A DNA stretch of 64,000 bases from an uncultured Roseburia sp. (GTDB taxonomy: Bacteria > Bacillota > Clostridia > Lachnospirales > Lachnospiraceae): the NCBI GenBank assembly GCA_910577925.1, contig CAJTOI010000003.1:124001-188000 (forward strand). The letters run 5' to 3'. Shown here in pieces: positions 43,269-52,751 of the stretch (its first letter is position 1; the number at the start of each line of letters is the position of its first letter). The notes below the pieces were generated by a model. It was not told where the DNA came from, searched no databases, and saw only the letters and a list, made by a program, of their open reading frames with translations. Both the position numbers and the translations under genes were made by a program.

Positions 43269-44699
43269 CTATACAAGGACGATTTCGCGCGTGTATTCAC
43301 TGCGCGGAGTCGTCTTTTTTTGAACATAAGAATGGTCCGCAAGGTGCGGCATCCGTTGTTCACGGACCGTGTCTGTCATGCAGGTTTTGGCGTACGATAA
43401 GGCTTTGAGGTGTCTGGTCTGCGCATAAAGCTCCGATGCATAGATGTCTTTTTCAAGAAGCGCGTGCGCGTCCGGGGGAAGCAGCAGAGAAGCGTCCGCG
43501 AGTTTGGAGATCATGGGGACGGAGGCGCATTCCTTTATTCGGGTTAATACCGCGGCGGAGGCCCTGCGGAACCCTAAGATGCGCAGGTAGGGGATATAGC
43601 CGGCGGCGGAATAATGCCGGTAGTCTTCGTTTGTGACGGACAGGACCGTGTGCAGCAGAATCCGATTCATGCGGGTGCGTGTGACGTCCCGGCTTTTGCA
43701 GGCAGCCGCAAATGAGGTAAAAGAAGAAAATGCGGCGCGGTTTTTTTGCAGGCGGTTTGCAATCTCCGGGCTGCAGTCCGCGGCGGAGGCGAGCTCGTCC
43801 GCAGTCATGGAGAGCAGGCGGTACCCGAGAACGGCGGAAAAATCATCCGCCGTCACAGGCGGATATTCCCGCAGGCCGGCGGCAAGGAGGGCGGCGGCCG
43901 GGGCGGGCATTGCGGAGGCGAGATACGCCTCTGCATTTTTGCAGCGGGAAGCGGCGAAATCGGATAAAAGCAGTTTGCGGATTCCGCTCGCGGATGCGGG
44001 AATCTGCGGTGCGTCGGAGCGGTCTGCAAAGGCAGATACCTGCCGAGCGTCGGAACCGCCGGCGGATGCGTGCAGCGCGGCGTCATGGTAGCCGGCGCCC
44101 TCGCGCCGGATGACATACGGACGCATGGAAGAGCCGGAGCGCCGGAGCGCTTTCAGATATTCGACGGCGAGGATATTGTTCGGCGATTCGAGGATGCGCA
44201 TAAGCGTGTCGGGGTCCGCGGTCGGCGCAGGCAGCCCGGCGTCGGCAAATGATCCTGCAAGGGCAAGAATCCTTGCCTGCGGAAACGTCATGCCGTTTTT
44301 TATATAGGAAGAAAGCATATCGCGGTAGTCGGGCGGTTCCTCACAGAGAAATTCTGCGAGGGAGGAAAGCAAAGGAAGATTGTCCGTTTCCGCGCCGAAA
44401 CAGAGGCCGTCTGTGCAGCCTGTTTTTTCAAACAGAGAGACGCCTGCGCGGGCAAAATATTCGGCGGAGGCGCAGGAGAAGAGCACGGGAAGCTCAAATA
44501 CGAGATCCGCGCCGCAGCGCAGGGCCATCTCGGTTCTTGTATATTTGTCGGTCAGGGCTGGGGCGCCGCGCTGTACGAAGTCGCCGCTCATCGCGATAAT
44601 GATATAATCTGCGCCGGTCTCCCGGCGTATCTTTTCGATCTGATAGGCATGTCCGTTGTGGAACGGATTGTATTCTGCGATAATGCCGATAATTTTCAT
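43269..44699 (-). CDS. tmcAL: tRNA(Met) cytidine acetate ligase
   Basis: 476 residues of the YlbM/TmcAL family. The nucleotidyltransferase start GIIAEYNPFHNGH has the HxGH-type motif (14-17), followed by SGDFVQRGAPAL and FELPVLFSCASAEYFA. The enzyme makes ac4C34 in elongator tRNA-Met using acetate and ATP, which links it to the ackA gene that follows divergently. Around residues 215-240 an internal repeat (SDARQVSAFA, SDAPQIPASA) looks like a lineage-specific insertion. Confidence 0.92.
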   Translation of the reverse strand: MKIIGIIAEYNPFHNGHAYQIEKIRRETGADYIIIAMSGDFVQRGAPALTDKYTRTEMALRCGADLVFELPVLFSCASAEYFARAGVSLFEKTGCTDGLCFGAETDNLPLLSSLAEFLCEEPPDYRDMLSSYIKNGMTFPQARILALAGSFADAGLPAPTADPDTLMRILESPNNILAVEYLKALRRSGSSMRPYVIRREGAGYHDAALHASAGGSDARQVSAFADRSDAPQIPASASGIRKLLLSDFAASRCKNAEAYLASAMPAPAAALLAAGLREYPPVTADDFSAVLGYRLLSMTADELASAADCSPEIANRLQKNRAAFSSFTSFAAACKSRDVTRTRMNRILLHTVLSVTNEDYRHYSAAGYIPYLRILGFRRASAAVLTRIKECASVPMISKLADASLLLPPDAHALLEKDIYASELYAQTRHLKALSYAKTCMTDTVREQRMPHLADHSYVQKKTTPRSEYTREIVLV

Positions 44700-44865
44700 A
44701 GAACGGGTTCCTTCCTGTGTGTCAGATTGTTTTGTCTATCGTACCATGCCGCGGGGGCGGATGCAATGCGCCGCGGTTGATTTAAAGCTGCGGATTCGGC
44801 CGGACATTGTTAAAAAAATAGCGGGCTGTTTTGGATTTAATACACAAAAACGGCAAAAAACGGGC

Positions 44866-44894
44866 TTGTCTGTATGTGTTTCCTGGCGTATACT
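44866..44894 (+). promoter_or_regulatory. ackA promoter
   Basis: TTGTCT (44866-44871), 17 bp, TATACT (44889-44894), about 35 bp before the start codon. Confidence 0.7.
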
Positions 44895-44930
44895 TGAACT
44901 AGTTATGATTGTCAGGAAAAGGAGGGAATT

Positions 44931-46118
44931 ATGAAGGTATTAGTGATTAACTGCGGGAGTTCTTCTCTGAAATATCAGCTGATTGATTCGGAGAGCGAGG
45001 CGGTATTGGCAAAGGGACTCTGCGAGCGGATTGGGATTGACGGAAGACTGGTATATCAGAAAACAGGTCTTGACAAGGAGATGACGGAGGCGGCGATGCC
45101 GACGCACAAACAGGCGATTCAGATGGTGCTTGACGCCCTGGTAAATGAAAAGACCGGCGCGATTGAAAGCCTTTCCGAGATCGATGCCGTGGGACACCGC
45201 GTGGTGCACGGCGGGGAGAAGTTCGCGGCGTCCACACTGCTGACCCCCGAAGTACTTACGGCTATCGAGGAGTGCAACGAGCTTGCGCCGCTGCACAATC
45301 CGGCGAACCTTATCGGTATCAATGCGTGCAGAGAGCTGATGCCGGAAGTGCCGATGGTCGGCGTGTTCGACACGGCATTTCATCAGACGATGCCGAAGAA
45401 AGCGTACCTCTACGGTCTGCCCTATGAGTATTATGAGAAATATAAGGTCAGAAGATACGGGTTTCACGGAACGAGCCACAGTTTTGTATCCAAGCGCACG
45501 GCAGAGTTTCTCGGTATGGACTTGAAAGCGTCTAAGATTATCGTGGCGCATCTCGGAAACGGCGCGTCCATCAGTGCCGTTTTAAACGGCGAATGCGTCG
45601 ATACTTCCATGGGACTTACACCGCTTGAGGGTCTCGTGATGGGAACACGTTCCGGCGATATCGACCCGGCGATTATGGAGTTTATCGCGAAAAAGGAAAA
45701 TCTGGATATCGAGGGCATCATGGATGTCTTAAATAAGAAATCCGGCGTACAGGGGCTGTCCCGTCTGTCCTCTGATTTCCGGGATCTCGAAGCGGGCTAC
45801 AATGAGGGCAACGAGCTCGCAGTCAATGCCATCGAGGTATTTTCTTACCGCGTGGCAAAATATATCGGTTCCTATGCGGCGGCGATGAACGGTGTGGATG
45901 CGATTGCATTTACCGCAGGAATCGGTGAGAATACCGAGATTGTCCGCGGAAAAGTACTTGCTTATCTCGAATATCTCGGCATAGCCGTGGATGAGGAGGC
46001 GAATCGGGTGCGCGGCGAGGAGAAGGTGGTTTCCACCGCTGATTCCCGCGTGAAGGTATGCGTGATCCCCACAAACGAGGAGCTCGCGATCGCAAGGGAG
46101 ACGGTTGCACTCTTATAA
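44931..46118 (+). CDS. ackA: Acetate kinase
   Basis: 395 residues. The start VLVINCGSSSLKYQLID, HRVVHGGEKF, YGFHGTSHSFVS, IVAHLGNGASISAV, DTSMGLTPLEGL and FTAGIGENTEIVR are the family motifs. It makes ATP from acetyl phosphate. No pta gene adjoins it here. DUF177 and rpmF follow from their own promoter. Confidence 0.97.
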   Translation: MKVLVINCGSSSLKYQLIDSESEAVLAKGLCERIGIDGRLVYQKTGLDKEMTEAAMPTHKQAIQMVLDALVNEKTGAIESLSEIDAVGHRVVHGGEKFAASTLLTPEVLTAIEECNELAPLHNPANLIGINACRELMPEVPMVGVFDTAFHQTMPKKAYLYGLPYEYYEKYKVRRYGFHGTSHSFVSKRTAEFLGMDLKASKIIVAHLGNGASISAVLNGECVDTSMGLTPLEGLVMGTRSGDIDPAIMEFIAKKENLDIEGIMDVLNKKSGVQGLSRLSSDFRDLEAGYNEGNELAVNAIEVFSYRVAKYIGSYAAAMNGVDAIAFTAGIGENTEIVRGKVLAYLEYLGIAVDEEANRVRGEEKVVSTADSRVKVCVIPTNEELAIARETVALL

Positions 46119-46128
46119 CAAAAAGTGA

Positions 46129-46157
46129 TTGACAAAACAGAAGCGTCTATGTATAAT
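46129..46157 (+). promoter_or_regulatory. Consensus promoter for DUF177-rpmF
   Basis: Perfect TTGACA (46129-46134), 17 bp, perfect TATAAT (46152-46157), about 25 bp before the DUF177 start. Confidence 0.85.
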
Positions 46158-46182
46158 TGTCTAAGTGTGAAAAGGAGAGGCT

Positions 46183-46707
46183 ATGCTGGTAGATATTTCG
46201 GATGTTGTGTCCGTGGAGAACAGAGAAGTTACAAAAGAGGTTCTTTTTGGACATGATTCTTTCAGATCCCGGCTCGGTGAGTTCCCGATCACAAAGAAGA
46301 CACCGATTACTTTGCGGATTGCGAACCGGGAGAACAAGCGGCTGCTCATCTCGGGAGAGGTTGCTATGACCGTGCGTATCCCGTGTAACCGCTGCCTTGA
46401 GGATGTGGAAACAGACATTCGTTTCACGATTGACAAGGAGCTGACGACAGACGGCGCCGAGATCAATGACGGAGAGACGGAAGCCGCCGACTATCTGAGC
46501 GGAGTTTGGCTGGATACGGATAAGCTTATCTACGGAGAGATTTTGGTACACTGGCCGATGAAGGTTCTGTGCAGAGAGGACTGCAGGGGAATCTGCAGAG
46601 TGTGCGGGATGAACCTGAACAAAGGTGACTGCGGCTGTCCCAAAACAGAACCCGATCCGAGAATGGCGGCAATCCAGGATGTCTTTAGCAAATTTAAGGA
46701 GGTGTAA
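46183..46707 (+). CDS. DUF177 (YceD) family protein
   Basis: 174 residues. The family core IPCNRCLEDVETDI is followed by a C-terminal set of cysteines (LCREDCRGICRVCGMNLNKG) that look metal-binding. DUF177 proteins are linked to 23S rRNA accumulation and sit next to rpmF in most bacteria. The stop lies two bases before the rpmF start. Confidence 0.93.
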   Translation: MLVDISDVVSVENREVTKEVLFGHDSFRSRLGEFPITKKTPITLRIANRENKRLLISGEVAMTVRIPCNRCLEDVETDIRFTIDKELTTDGAEINDGETEAADYLSGVWLDTDKLIYGEILVHWPMKVLCREDCRGICRVCGMNLNKGDCGCPKTEPDPRMAAIQDVFSKFKEV

Positions 46708-46709
46708 AA

Positions 46710-46889
46710 ATGTCAATTTGTCCGAAGAATAAATCTTCCAAGGGAAGACGCGATAAAAGAAGAGCAAACTGGAAAATGACTGCTCCTGCATTGGTAAAAT
46801 GCAGCAAATGTGGAGAGTTAATGATGCCTCATAGAGTATGCAAAAACTGTGGCTCTTACAACAAAAAAGAAATTATTGCGCAGGATTAA
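46710..46889 (+). CDS. rpmF: 50S ribosomal protein L32
   Basis: 59 residues, too short for many ORF scans. It opens MSICPKNKSSKGRRDKRRAN and carries a zinc ribbon CSKCGELMMPHRVCKNCG (two CxxC pairs). The start follows AAGGAGGTG. A terminator ends the operon. plsX, its usual downstream neighbour, is displaced by about 4.4 kb. Confidence 0.97.
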   Translation: MSICPKNKSSKGRRDKRRANWKMTAPALVKCSKCGELMMPHRVCKNCGSYNKKEIIAQD

Positions 46890-46898
46890 TCCAAAATG

Positions 46899-46929
46899 GC
46901 TTCCGGGGGTTCCCCGGGAGTCTTTTTTT
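46899..46929 (+). terminator. Terminator after rpmF
   Basis: Hairpin CTTCCGGGG/CCCCGGGAG with a GTT loop (about 46900-46920), then TC and seven T. Confidence 0.85.
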
Positions 46930-47012
46930 ATCTAAAACGATTTCATAAATCGAGCTGCGATGCCGGAAAGAATTCCTGCAAATGTGTCAATCAGATCCTG
47001 TTTTGGCTTTGC

Positions 47013-47041
47013 TTGTAATCAAAATTAAAATCCGCTATACT
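47013..47041 (+). promoter_or_regulatory. Promoter of the AAA-ATPase gene
   Basis: TTGTAA (47013-47018), 17 bp, TATACT (47036-47041). Confidence 0.65.
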
Positions 47042-47082
47042 GAGAAAAAGGCTTGGTGCAGCGGATTTTTTGTGGAGGTGTT

Positions 47083-48801
47083 ATGGGACGAACGGTTGGA
47101 ATCGGAATACAGGATTTTGGAAAAATCATAAATAATAATTATTTTTATATTGACAAAACGTCGTTTATTCGGGAATGGTGGGAGAGCGGAGATGATGTTA
47201 CATTGATTGCCCGTCCGAGGCGTTTCGGAAAAACGCTTACCATGAGTATGCTCGAGCAGTTTTTTTCTGTCGAATATGCGGACAGGGGAGAACTGTTTGC
47301 AGGACTTTCCATCTGGCAGGACGCAAAATACCGGGATTTACAGGGAACATATCCGGTAATCAGCCTTTCATTTGCCAATGTTAAGGAAAAAAATTATGAA
47401 ATGACGAGAAAGAAAATCTGCAGGATGCTGGTAGACTTGTATGCAAATTTTGCTTTTGTGAGAGACAGCGGAAAATTAACTGAGCAGGATAAGGAATTTT
47501 TTGACGGCGTTATGACTAATATGGATGACAGTATCGCAACTATGGCGATACATCGGCTTTCCGGGTTTTTGAACCGTTATTACGGCAAAAAAGTCATTCT
47601 TCTGCTGGACGAGTATGATACCCCCATGCAGGAAGCATATATAAACGGTTACTGGGAAGAGTTGGTATCCTTCATCAGAAGTATATTGAATGCAGCATTT
47701 AAAACAAATCCCTGTCTGGAGCGTGCGGTTATGACAGGGATTACGCGTGTGAGCAAGGAATCTGTTTTCTCTGATTTGAATAATCTGAAAGTTGTAACGA
47801 CAACCTCGGACGAATATGCCACGGCTTTTGGATTTACAGAGGAAGAAGTCTTTGCGGCGATGGAAGAGTGTGGCAGAGGCGGGGAGAAAGAGAAGGTAAA
47901 GTGGTGGTATGACGGATTTACGTTTGGGGAGCACCATGATATTTACAATCCGTGGTCTATCTTGAACTTTCTTGATACGGGGAAGTATACAACTTACTGG
48001 GCCAATACCAGTTCAAACAGTCTGGTGGGAAAGCTTATCCGGGAGGGAAGCAGCGATATTAAGGAACAATTTGAACAGCTGCTTTACGGAAAGAGCATTC
48101 TGTGCAGCATTGACGAACAGATTGTCTATAATCAGCTGTCGGAAAATGAGGAGGCTGTCTGGAGCCTTCTGCTTGCGGGCGGTTACTTAAAGGTACTGAG
48201 CTTTCGGGGATACATGGATTCGCCGGATTATATGACACAGCAATATGATCTGGCGATAACGAATCACGAAGTGAGAATTATGTTTGGAGAGATGGTGCGG
48301 GGATGGTTTGCACAGCAGAAATCCGACTACAATCGTTTCATTAAGGCATTCTTGGCAGGGGATGTTGAGGCGATGAATGTATATATGAATCGAGTGGCAT
48401 TGCAGACTTTCAGTTATTTTGATACGGGCAGCGGACCTTTGGGGCCGGAGCCGGAACGCTTTTATCACGGTTTTGTGTTGGGGCTGATAGTAGAACTGCA
48501 GGACCGCTATGTGATTACCTCTAACCGTGAGAGCGGCTTTGGCAGATACGATGTGATGTTGGAGCCGAGGAAAGAGAAAGACGCGGGAAGCCCTATGGAA
48601 TATGACGCGTTTATTTTGGAATTTAAGGTGCGCAGTCCAAAGAGGGAGAGTGATTTGGAAGAGACTGTGCGGGCGGCACTCGTGCAGATTGAGGAAAAGC
48701 GTTATCCTGAGCAATTGATTGCGCGGGGGATAAAAAGAGAACATATCCGCTGCTACGGTTTTGCGTTTGACGGCAAAACAGTACTGATTGATACGGAGTG
48801 A
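47083..48801 (+). CDS. AAA-ATPase-like protein with C-terminal PD-(D/E)XK domain
   Basis: 572 residues from the ATG after GGAGGTGTT. The family start IGIQDFGKIINNNYFYIDKT leads to ARPRRFGKTLTMSML (Walker A variant, 43-57) and a Walker B-like VILLLDEYDTPM. MTGITRVSKESVFSDLNN follows, and the C-terminal nuclease-like fold has GFGRYDVMLEP and FILEFKV (D...ExK). This matches the AAA-ATPase_like/DUF1703 pair, common in many copies in gut anaerobes and suspected to be mobile or defence-related. It lies in a segment that splits rpmF from plsX. Confidence 0.9.
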   Translation: MGRTVGIGIQDFGKIINNNYFYIDKTSFIREWWESGDDVTLIARPRRFGKTLTMSMLEQFFSVEYADRGELFAGLSIWQDAKYRDLQGTYPVISLSFANVKEKNYEMTRKKICRMLVDLYANFAFVRDSGKLTEQDKEFFDGVMTNMDDSIATMAIHRLSGFLNRYYGKKVILLLDEYDTPMQEAYINGYWEELVSFIRSILNAAFKTNPCLERAVMTGITRVSKESVFSDLNNLKVVTTTSDEYATAFGFTEEEVFAAMEECGRGGEKEKVKWWYDGFTFGEHHDIYNPWSILNFLDTGKYTTYWANTSSNSLVGKLIREGSSDIKEQFEQLLYGKSILCSIDEQIVYNQLSENEEAVWSLLLAGGYLKVLSFRGYMDSPDYMTQQYDLAITNHEVRIMFGEMVRGWFAQQKSDYNRFIKAFLAGDVEAMNVYMNRVALQTFSYFDTGSGPLGPEPERFYHGFVLGLIVELQDRYVITSNRESGFGRYDVMLEPRKEKDAGSPMEYDAFILEFKVRSPKRESDLEETVRAALVQIEEKRYPEQLIARGIKREHIRCYGFAFDGKTVLIDTE

Positions 48802-48873
48802 CGGACAGAAGCAAGTTTTGTTCTATATGGAAAGTGGGATAAATATTGAAAGAATAAAGAAGAGGAGATACAG

Positions 48874-50361
48874 ATGATAAGCTTGATTGATGAAGAAGAT
48901 TTTAATAAGGCGGTATGTATTTTGGAGAAATCCGTTTCATCTCAGCTGTTACGAAAAATATTAATTGCAGACTGTGGAAAAGATTTTTACGATAGTTTAG
49001 ATGTGAATCATAAAATGCAAAAGAGAGAATTGTGTGAATTATTGATTGAAGAGAGGGGGACAGAGTTATTTTCCAATAGTAAAAGCAAGGGGGAAACATA
49101 CGAATTAAAAGAAACGCTGCTGTCCTCAGTCCCGGATGAACTGATTATGGATTTGTATCAACGTTATCCGGAAAAAGGCAGAAAAATCACAAGCGTAAGC
49201 TATATGCGCAGGCCTTTGGCCGAAAAAAGGTGAGTCTCAGGAAAGTCTTATGCGAGAGCATATATAGAAGCAGTCGGGTTTCCGGAAATTTTCGCGGGAA
49301 TAGGTGGAGATGAGAAAACAAAAAAGCAGGTATATGAGGATATTATGCCGAAGATGCCGGAACGAAAATTAAAAGAATATCAGCTGGAAATGAAAGAAAA
49401 AATGCTGAAAATTCTGAATGGGGAAGGTGAGAACAGGAACTGTATGCTTTCGCTTCCGACCGGCGGTGGAAAAACAAGAATTGCGGTGGAAGCGTTTCTG
49501 GAATGGATGCAGAGGAAGTTTGACGAAAATAAATATTTGATATGGATTGCGCAGAGCGAAGAGTTGTGTGAACAGTGCATTAGCTGTATAGAAGAGGTAT
49601 GGGGCAAAAAAGAATTTGTGCTGTCGTTAAGAGTATACCGATATTTCGCCGGATATAACCCAAAGGAGGAAGATTTACAGGGAGGAGTGATTGTCTGCAG
49701 CATCCAGAAGATACATTCTCAACTAAAGACGGAGGAAAAAACAAAAATCCAGGAGATATTGAGCCATACAGGAGCTGTCATTATAGATGAAGCCCATCGC
49801 GCATCAACGATGATGTATGACGAGTTTTTAGATATGCTGCAGGATGTAAATGAGAGGAAGCATGTTGCAATATGCGGTTTATCTGCGACACCCGGAAGAA
49901 CGAAAGTTGAGGAAGAAGGTAAAAAGTTAGTTGAACGTTTTGAGACAAATCTGATAACGCCAGAATTCAAAGATGAGGACAGTATATACAAGGAGCATCC
50001 ATTGCAGTATTTCAAAGATAAAGGTTATCTGTCGAGGACCAGGCATGTTTTAATAAAAGGGGAAATTGTTTATCATCTTTCGGATGTTGAATTAAGAGAA
50101 ATAAAAGCAGACGATTGTGTAGAATATACGAAGGAGTTTTTGAAGCATATTGCGAAGGATGAAGAAAATAACCGGAGAATACTTCATGAACTGACTAAAA
50201 TTCCGGAGGGAAAGGCGGTTCTTGTATATACTTGCACGGTTGAGCAGGCAAAACATTTTGCAAGATACTGTAAAGAATGCGGAAAATACTATGTAACGGA
50301 AAAGTTTTATCATTCTTTGGGTTTTCCTATAGAAAATTTTACAGTGAATATAGTTAAATAA
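48874..50361 (+). pseudogene. Broken DEAD/DEAH helicase gene (in-frame stop, truncated C-terminus)
   Basis: Two open segments (48874-49233 and 49240-50361) share one frame and are separated only by a TGA at 49231-49233. The frame reads through smoothly on both sides (RRPLAEKR, stop, VSGKSYARAYIEAVGFP). The second segment has SF2 motifs LPTGGGKTRIA, VIIDEAHRAS and LSATPGRT, then the start of the second RecA domain (GKAVLVYTC) and stops before motifs V and VI. So the helicase is incomplete. If translated separately, the products would be about 119 and 338 residues, the latter from the ATG at 49345. AT-rich, probably acquired and decaying. Confidence 0.72.
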
Positions 50362-50376
50362 GCATAAATAAACCGG

Positions 50377-50405
50377 TTGCATATTTGACGCAGGCAGGAT
50401 AAAAT
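50377..50405 (+). promoter_or_regulatory. Possible promoter of the DUF624 gene
   Basis: TTGCAT (50377-50382), 17 bp, TAAAAT (50400-50405). Confidence 0.45.
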
Positions 50406-50481
50406 GATTAGTATGTTTTTCGACAGTGTATACGCATATGCCCCGGTCATATGATCCGGGCGCGCGCAGGTGGAGGTAGGT

Positions 50482-51204
50482 ATGGGACAACTTTTTAATC
50501 TGGACAACAAATTTTTTCAGGGGATGAACAAGATGCTTGACTGCGTCTGTCTGAATCTGCTGTGGCTGATCTGCTGCATCCCGCTGATCACGGCGGCCTA
50601 TTTCGCTTTTGTCACAAAAGTAATCGTTTTCTGGCTGTTTTGCATTCCGACGGCGCTGCCGGCCGGAGCAGCGACCACGGCGCTGTATTATGCGATCAAC
50701 AAGACGATCCGGCATGGCCGCGGGTACATCTGGAGAGAATTCTGGGGTTCTTTTCGGAGCAATTTTAAGCAGGCGGCAGTGATTTCCGTGATCCTTACGC
50801 TTGTGATGCTGATGCTTGGGCTGGATGCATGGCTGATGCACGGATTTGCGGAAAACGGACAGAAAGTCGGCATGTTATATTTCGTGTTTCTGATTTTCAT
50901 TTTGCTGGTGATTCTGTGGGCCAATTATGTCTATGCGTATCTCGCCCGGTTCAGCAACGGGACGAAAGCGATTCTGAAGAACGGGGCGCTGATGGCGGTT
51001 GCGAATCTGCCGAGGACGGGAATGCTGTTTGTGGCTTTTGCGGTGTGCGCGGTGCTTGTGGCGGCGGTTCCGGTTGTGATTATGGTGGCGCCGTCCTGCT
51101 ATATGCTCATTGAGAACCAGATTCTGGAAAAAGTATTCCGAAAATATATGACGCCGGAAGACATAGCCGCGGAAGAGGAGCGGAATCAGGAGTTTTATAA
51201 TTAG
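50482..51204 (+). CDS. DUF624 (YesL-like) membrane protein
   Basis: 240 residues from the ATG after GGAGGTAGGT. Five to six hydrophobic helices; the family pattern LFNLDNKFFQGMNKMLDCVCLNLLWLICCIPL at the start and an IWREFWGSFRSNFKQA loop are clear (given here by their key parts). Role unknown. YesL homologues often lie beside sugar-transport or regulatory genes, but here it stands alone before plsX. Confidence 0.85.
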   Translation: MGQLFNLDNKFFQGMNKMLDCVCLNLLWLICCIPLITAAYFAFVTKVIVFWLFCIPTALPAGAATTALYYAINKTIRHGRGYIWREFWGSFRSNFKQAAVISVILTLVMLMLGLDAWLMHGFAENGQKVGMLYFVFLIFILLVILWANYVYAYLARFSNGTKAILKNGALMAVANLPRTGMLFVAFAVCAVLVAAVPVVIMVAPSCYMLIENQILEKVFRKYMTPEDIAAEEERNQEFYN

Positions 51205-51225
51205 CGCGGCCGGATTCCCCGCGTG

Positions 51226-51246
51226 AAACGCAAGAAAGCGTTTTTT
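51226..51246 (+). terminator. Terminator after the DUF624 gene
   Basis: AAACGC/GCGTTT stem with a six-base loop, running into six T. Confidence 0.65.
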
Positions 51247-51249
51247 ATG

Positions 51250-51278
51250 TTGATTTATAGAAAGACTTATAGTATATT
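51250..51278 (+). promoter_or_regulatory. plsX promoter
   Basis: TTGATT (51250-51255), 17 bp, TATATT (51273-51278). No convincing FapR-type palindrome was found around it. Confidence 0.6.
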
Positions 51279-51333
51279 CTGTTATAGATGAGAAGGGGAA
51301 ACCCGAGAACGCAAAAAGGATGGAGAGCGTGAT

Positions 51334-52374
51334 ATGCAGCAGAGTAAGTTGTCCGGGGTGACGAGAGTCGTTCTGGATGCAATGGGTGGCGACCATGCGC
51401 CGGCGGAGCCGGTGCGGGGCGCCGTTGATGCGGTGAGCACAAGGGACGATATTCATGTGATCCTTGTGGGACAGGAGGATGTGGTGCGCGAGGAGCTCGC
51501 CAAGCACACATATCCGGCAGAGCGCATCACGGTAGTGCACGCCGAAGAGGTGATTGAGACCGCAGAACCTCCGGTGAATGCAATCCGTAAAAAGAAACGG
51601 TCCTCGATTGTCGTGGGCATGAATATGGTAAAGCAAAAGGAAGCGGATGCGTTTGTGTCGGCGGGAAGTTCCGGGGCGATTTTAGTCGGCGGACAGGCGA
51701 TCGTGGGGCGCATCAAAGGTGTGGAGCGCCCGCCGTTAGCTCCGCTGATTCCGACGGAGCGCGGCGTGTCGCTTCTGATCGACTGCGGCGCGAACGTGGA
51801 CGCGAGATCGTCGCATCTGGTTCAGTTTGCCAGGATGGGTTCCGTCTACATGGAACACGTGCTCGGAATCTCAAAGCCGAAAGTGGCGATTGTCAATATC
51901 GGCGCCGAGGAGGAGAAGGGCAATGCGCTGGTCAAGGAGACCTTTCCGCTGCTGCGGGAATGTGAGGATATCAACTTTGTCGGCAGCATTGAGGCGAGAG
52001 AGATCCCGCATGGGGAGGCCGATGTGATTGTCTGCGAGGCATTTGTGGGAAATGTCATTTTAAAGCTGTACGAGGGACTCAGCGATACGCTGATCCGTGT
52101 GATTAAGGGCGGTATGACGAGCACGGCCAGAGCCAAGGTCGGAGCGGCGCTTGCGCTGCCGGCGTTAAAGAGTACGCTCAAGGCGTTTGATGCGACAGAG
52201 TACGGCGGAGCGCCGCTGCTCGGATTAAACGGACTTGTGGTAAAGACACACGGAAGCGCGAAAGCCGCGGAAATTACGCATTCGATATACCAGTGTGTCA
52301 CATTTAAAGAACAGGATATCAACGGAAAAATTAAAAAACAGATTGTCGGTTCAACGGAACAGGAAGGGATGTAA
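51334..52374 (+). CDS. plsX: Phosphate acyltransferase PlsX
   Basis: 346 residues. The start VVLDAMGGDHAPAEPV, then SAGSSGAILVGG and IDCGANVD, identify PlsX, which makes acyl phosphate from acyl-ACP for phosphatidic acid synthesis. acpP follows after two bases, so they are co-transcribed and coupled. Confidence 0.96.
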   Translation: MQQSKLSGVTRVVLDAMGGDHAPAEPVRGAVDAVSTRDDIHVILVGQEDVVREELAKHTYPAERITVVHAEEVIETAEPPVNAIRKKKRSSIVVGMNMVKQKEADAFVSAGSSGAILVGGQAIVGRIKGVERPPLAPLIPTERGVSLLIDCGANVDARSSHLVQFARMGSVYMEHVLGISKPKVAIVNIGAEEEKGNALVKETFPLLRECEDINFVGSIEAREIPHGEADVIVCEAFVGNVILKLYEGLSDTLIRVIKGGMTSTARAKVGAALALPALKSTLKAFDATEYGGAPLLGLNGLVVKTHGSAKAAEITHSIYQCVTFKEQDINGKIKKQIVGSTEQEGM

Positions 52375-52376
52375 TT

Positions 52377-52610
52377 ATGGAATTTGAAAAGCTGAAAAAA
52401 ATCATTGCAGAAGTTTTAAATGTAGATGAGGAAGAGATTCAGATGGACACCACGTTTGTCGATGATCTCGGCGCGGATTCTCTTGATATATTCCAGATTA
52501 TCATGGGAATCGAGGAAGAGTTTGACATTGAGATCGCAAACGAGGATGCGGAGGATATTGTGACTGTGTCGGATGCGGTAGAAAAGATTAAAAACGCGTC
52601 GAACGCTTAG
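52377..52610 (+). CDS. acpP: Acyl carrier protein
   Basis: 77 residues. The phosphopantetheine serine lies in LGADSLDIFQIIM. The highly acidic helical profile is typical. It carries acyl chains for fatty-acid and phospholipid synthesis. It follows plsX with GAAGGGAT upstream, and a hairpin separates it from rnc. Confidence 0.96.
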   Translation: MEFEKLKKIIAEVLNVDEEEIQMDTTFVDDLGADSLDIFQIIMGIEEEFDIEIANEDAEDIVTVSDAVEKIKNASNA

Positions 52611-52645
52611 TTCTGTTTTAAATGGGATGCGGGTATGTTACATGT

Positions 52646-52670
52646 AGAGAGGCTGCCACAGCCTCTCTTT
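52646..52670 (+). terminator. Hairpin between acpP and rnc
   Basis: AGAGAGGCT/AGCCTCTCT (9 bp, five-base loop) followed by only three T. It probably gives partial termination, letting some transcription reach rnc-smc. Confidence 0.5.
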
Positions 52671-52751
52671 ATAAATATCAGAAACCGGTGTTTTTTCTTA
52701 CGCTATATGGAAATGTGGCGCAAGAAAAGACCTCGGAGGCAGGAGGTTGCA

